Shown here: piece by piece, positions 62,877 through 64,000 of the stretch
How the letters are laid out: the number at the start of each line of letters is the position of its first letter
Numbering within the stretch: position 1 is the stretch's first letter
Assembly (NCBI GenBank): GCA_016218975.1
Contig: JACRCO010000013.1
Span: 30,433 to 94,432 of the forward strand
Origin: Deltaproteobacteria bacterium
Lineage (GTDB): Bacteria; Desulfobacterota; Deferrimicrobia; Deferrimicrobiales; Deferrimicrobiaceae
DNA: 64,000 nt
Reading direction: 5' to 3'
Program-made: the position numbers and the translations under genes
Notes under the pieces: model-generated
The model's input: the letters and a program-made list of their open reading frames with translations, nothing else
The model's database searches: none
What the model was told of the DNA's origin: nothing

Positions 62877-64000
62877 TAGGGTTCGATCTTTCGGAGGAAC
62901 AGACCGCGCTGCAGGACATGGCGCACAAGTTCGCAGCGAACGAAATCCGCCCGAAGGCCGTGGAATGCGACCGGGAAGGCATATTCCCGACGGAGATCTT
63001 CCGGAAGGCGTTCGATCTCGGCCTGATGACCGGTTTCATTCCGGAGTCGTGCGGAGGTCTCGGGCTTGGTTCCATGGAATCGTGCCTCATCGAGGAGGAA
63101 CTGGGTTGGGGATGCGCCGGCATCACGACTTCGATGACCGCCAACGGTCTCGCCCTGACTCCCGTGGTTTTCGCCGGAACGGAGGAGCAGAAACAGGAGT
63201 TCGTGGCCCCGTTCGCGAGAGAACTGAAATACGCGTCGTTCTGCCTGACGGAACCCGGGGCCGGGTCGGACGCGGGGGGGATCGCGACCACCGCGAAGAA
63301 GGACGGGGATTTCTATCTGTTGAACGGCCGAAAGTGTTTCATCACGAACGGGTCCTACGCTTCCCAATACACGGTCTTCGCATCCACGGACCGATCCAGG
63401 GGGCACAAGGGGCTGTCGGCGTTTGTCATTCCGAGGTCTTTCCCCGGCGTTTCCCCGGGAAAAAAGGAGGACAAGATGGGGCAGCGGGCCTCGGACACAT
63501 CGGACGTTCTGTTCGAGGACGTGCGCGTGCCGGCCGCGAACCTCCTGGGCAAGGAAGGGGACGGGTTCAAGATCGCGATGAAGACCCTGGACTATGCGAG
63601 GCCGACCGTCGCGGCGATGTCCGTCGGCGTTGCGCGTGCGGCGTTCGAGCTGGCGATGCAGTATTCGAAAGAGAGAGTGCAGTTCGGCATGCCTATCGCG
63701 ATGAACCAGGCGATCCACTTCCTCCTGGCCGATATGGCGATGGACATCGAAGCGGCGCGGCTGCTCACGTACAAGAGCGCCTGGCTGCTCGACCAGGGGC
63801 GGCGGAACACGAAGGAGTCGTCTTTCGCCAAGGCTTTCGCGGCGGACCTCGCAATGCGCGTCACCACCGATGCGGTGCAGATATACGGCGGCTACGGATA
63901 CATGAAGGACTACCCGGTGGAGAAACTGATGCGGGACGCGAAGCTGCTCCAGATCTACGAAGGGACCAGCCAGATACAACGTCTCGTGATCGCCAAGGAA
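62873..64000 (+). CDS. Acyl-CoA dehydrogenase, C-terminus cut by window end
   Basis: 376 codons are present of roughly 380. An FAD flavoenzyme for alpha,beta-oxidation of acyl-CoA. Visible are FDLSEEQTALQDMAHKFAAN, EIRPKAVECDREG, SFCLTEPGAGSDAGGIATTA, FITNGSYASQYTVFAS, RPTVAAMSVGVARAAFELAM, ERVQFGMPIAMNQAI, QIYGGYGYMKDYPVEKLMRD and the catalytic Glu in IYEGTSQIQ. ATG 62873 overlaps the TetR stop, so the pair is translationally coupled and both likely lie under the FadR-type operator. The substrate chain length is not determined. Confidence 0.97.
   Translation, partial: MIGFDLSEEQTALQDMAHKFAANEIRPKAVECDREGIFPTEIFRKAFDLGLMTGFIPESCGGLGLGSMESCLIEEELGWGCAGITTSMTANGLALTPVVFAGTEEQKQEFVAPFARELKYASFCLTEPGAGSDAGGIATTAKKDGDFYLLNGRKCFITNGSYASQYTVFASTDRSRGHKGLSAFVIPRSFPGVSPGKKEDKMGQRASDTSDVLFEDVRVPAANLLGKEGDGFKIAMKTLDYARPTVAAMSVGVARAAFELAMQYSKERVQFGMPIAMNQAIHFLLADMAMDIEAARLLTYKSAWLLDQGRRNTKESSFAKAFAADLAMRVTTDAVQIYGGYGYMKDYPVEKLMRDAKLLQIYEGTSQIQRLVIAKE

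Overview
The window is a GC-rich, gene-dense bacterial chromosome segment. It looks like a deltaproteobacterial-type Gram-negative (Desulfuromonadota/Desulfobacterota-like) that is probably respiratory and uses menaquinone. The lineage call rests on gene content and order: hemC-hemD-hemB next to polA, RNase G beside a TIGR03960-type radical SAM protein, pilB-pilT-pilC-pilS, trmFO-xerC-hslV-hslU-argB-D-F-G-H-lysA-dapF-A-B-dapL, a TonB receptor, small lipoproteins and a PEP-CTERM protein. It is an inference, not a database result.

Layout. 1-5.5 kb: heme synthesis (hemC tail, hemD, hemB), a small DUF4177-like protein, an RDD membrane protein and DNA polymerase I. 5.5-8.7 kb: an ECF sigma factor, its zinc-finger anti-sigma factor, two exported proteins, a clear terminator, and a protein resembling the AbiJ/HEPN-type abortive-infection family. 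8.7-17.1 kb: LOG protein, cysK, ubiE/menG, a 186-bp palindrome, a FecR/DUF6600 secreted protein, then a minus-strand operon (phosphotransferase, cysC, CCA/poly(A) nucleotidyltransferase, lipoprotein) and DUF1820. 17.3-25.4 kb is the most accessory-looking part: a PEP-CTERM protein, a truncated LarA-like gene, a TonB receptor, an orphan substrate-binding protein and a hybrid histidine kinase. 25.4-29.6 kb: tRNA-Thr(CGT), RNase G and the radical SAM/DUF2344 fusion. 29.7-33.6 kb: an unusual signalling operon (ATPase fused to an RsbW-like kinase, STAS protein, GAF/HD-GYP phosphodiesterase). 33.7-38.3 kb: sugar isomerase-like protein, GntR regulator, selA, HNH protein, aroE. 38.3-44 kb: type IV pilus motor genes and a PilS-like kinase. 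44-60 kb: a long plus-strand run with trmFO, xerC, hslVU, the arginine genes, a 162-bp palindrome between argG and argH, an LptM-like lipoprotein and the DAP/lysine genes (lysA, dapF, dapA, dapB, dapL). 60-64 kb: folK, a TPR lipoprotein, an IclR regulator, and a TetR regulator preceded by a FadR-type operator and followed by an acyl-CoA dehydrogenase cut off by the window end.

Function. Most genes form tightly packed operons with start/stop overlaps (ATGA, GTGA). The arg genes convert N-acetylglutamate to arginine. The dap genes make meso-DAP by the DapL aminotransferase route, and LysA makes lysine.

The best candidates for something new are the 29.7-33.6 kb ATPase/anti-sigma-kinase/STAS/HD-GYP operon, the two long symmetric palindromes that share only their centre, the AbiJ-like gene, and the TonB/orphan-SBP/kinase module.
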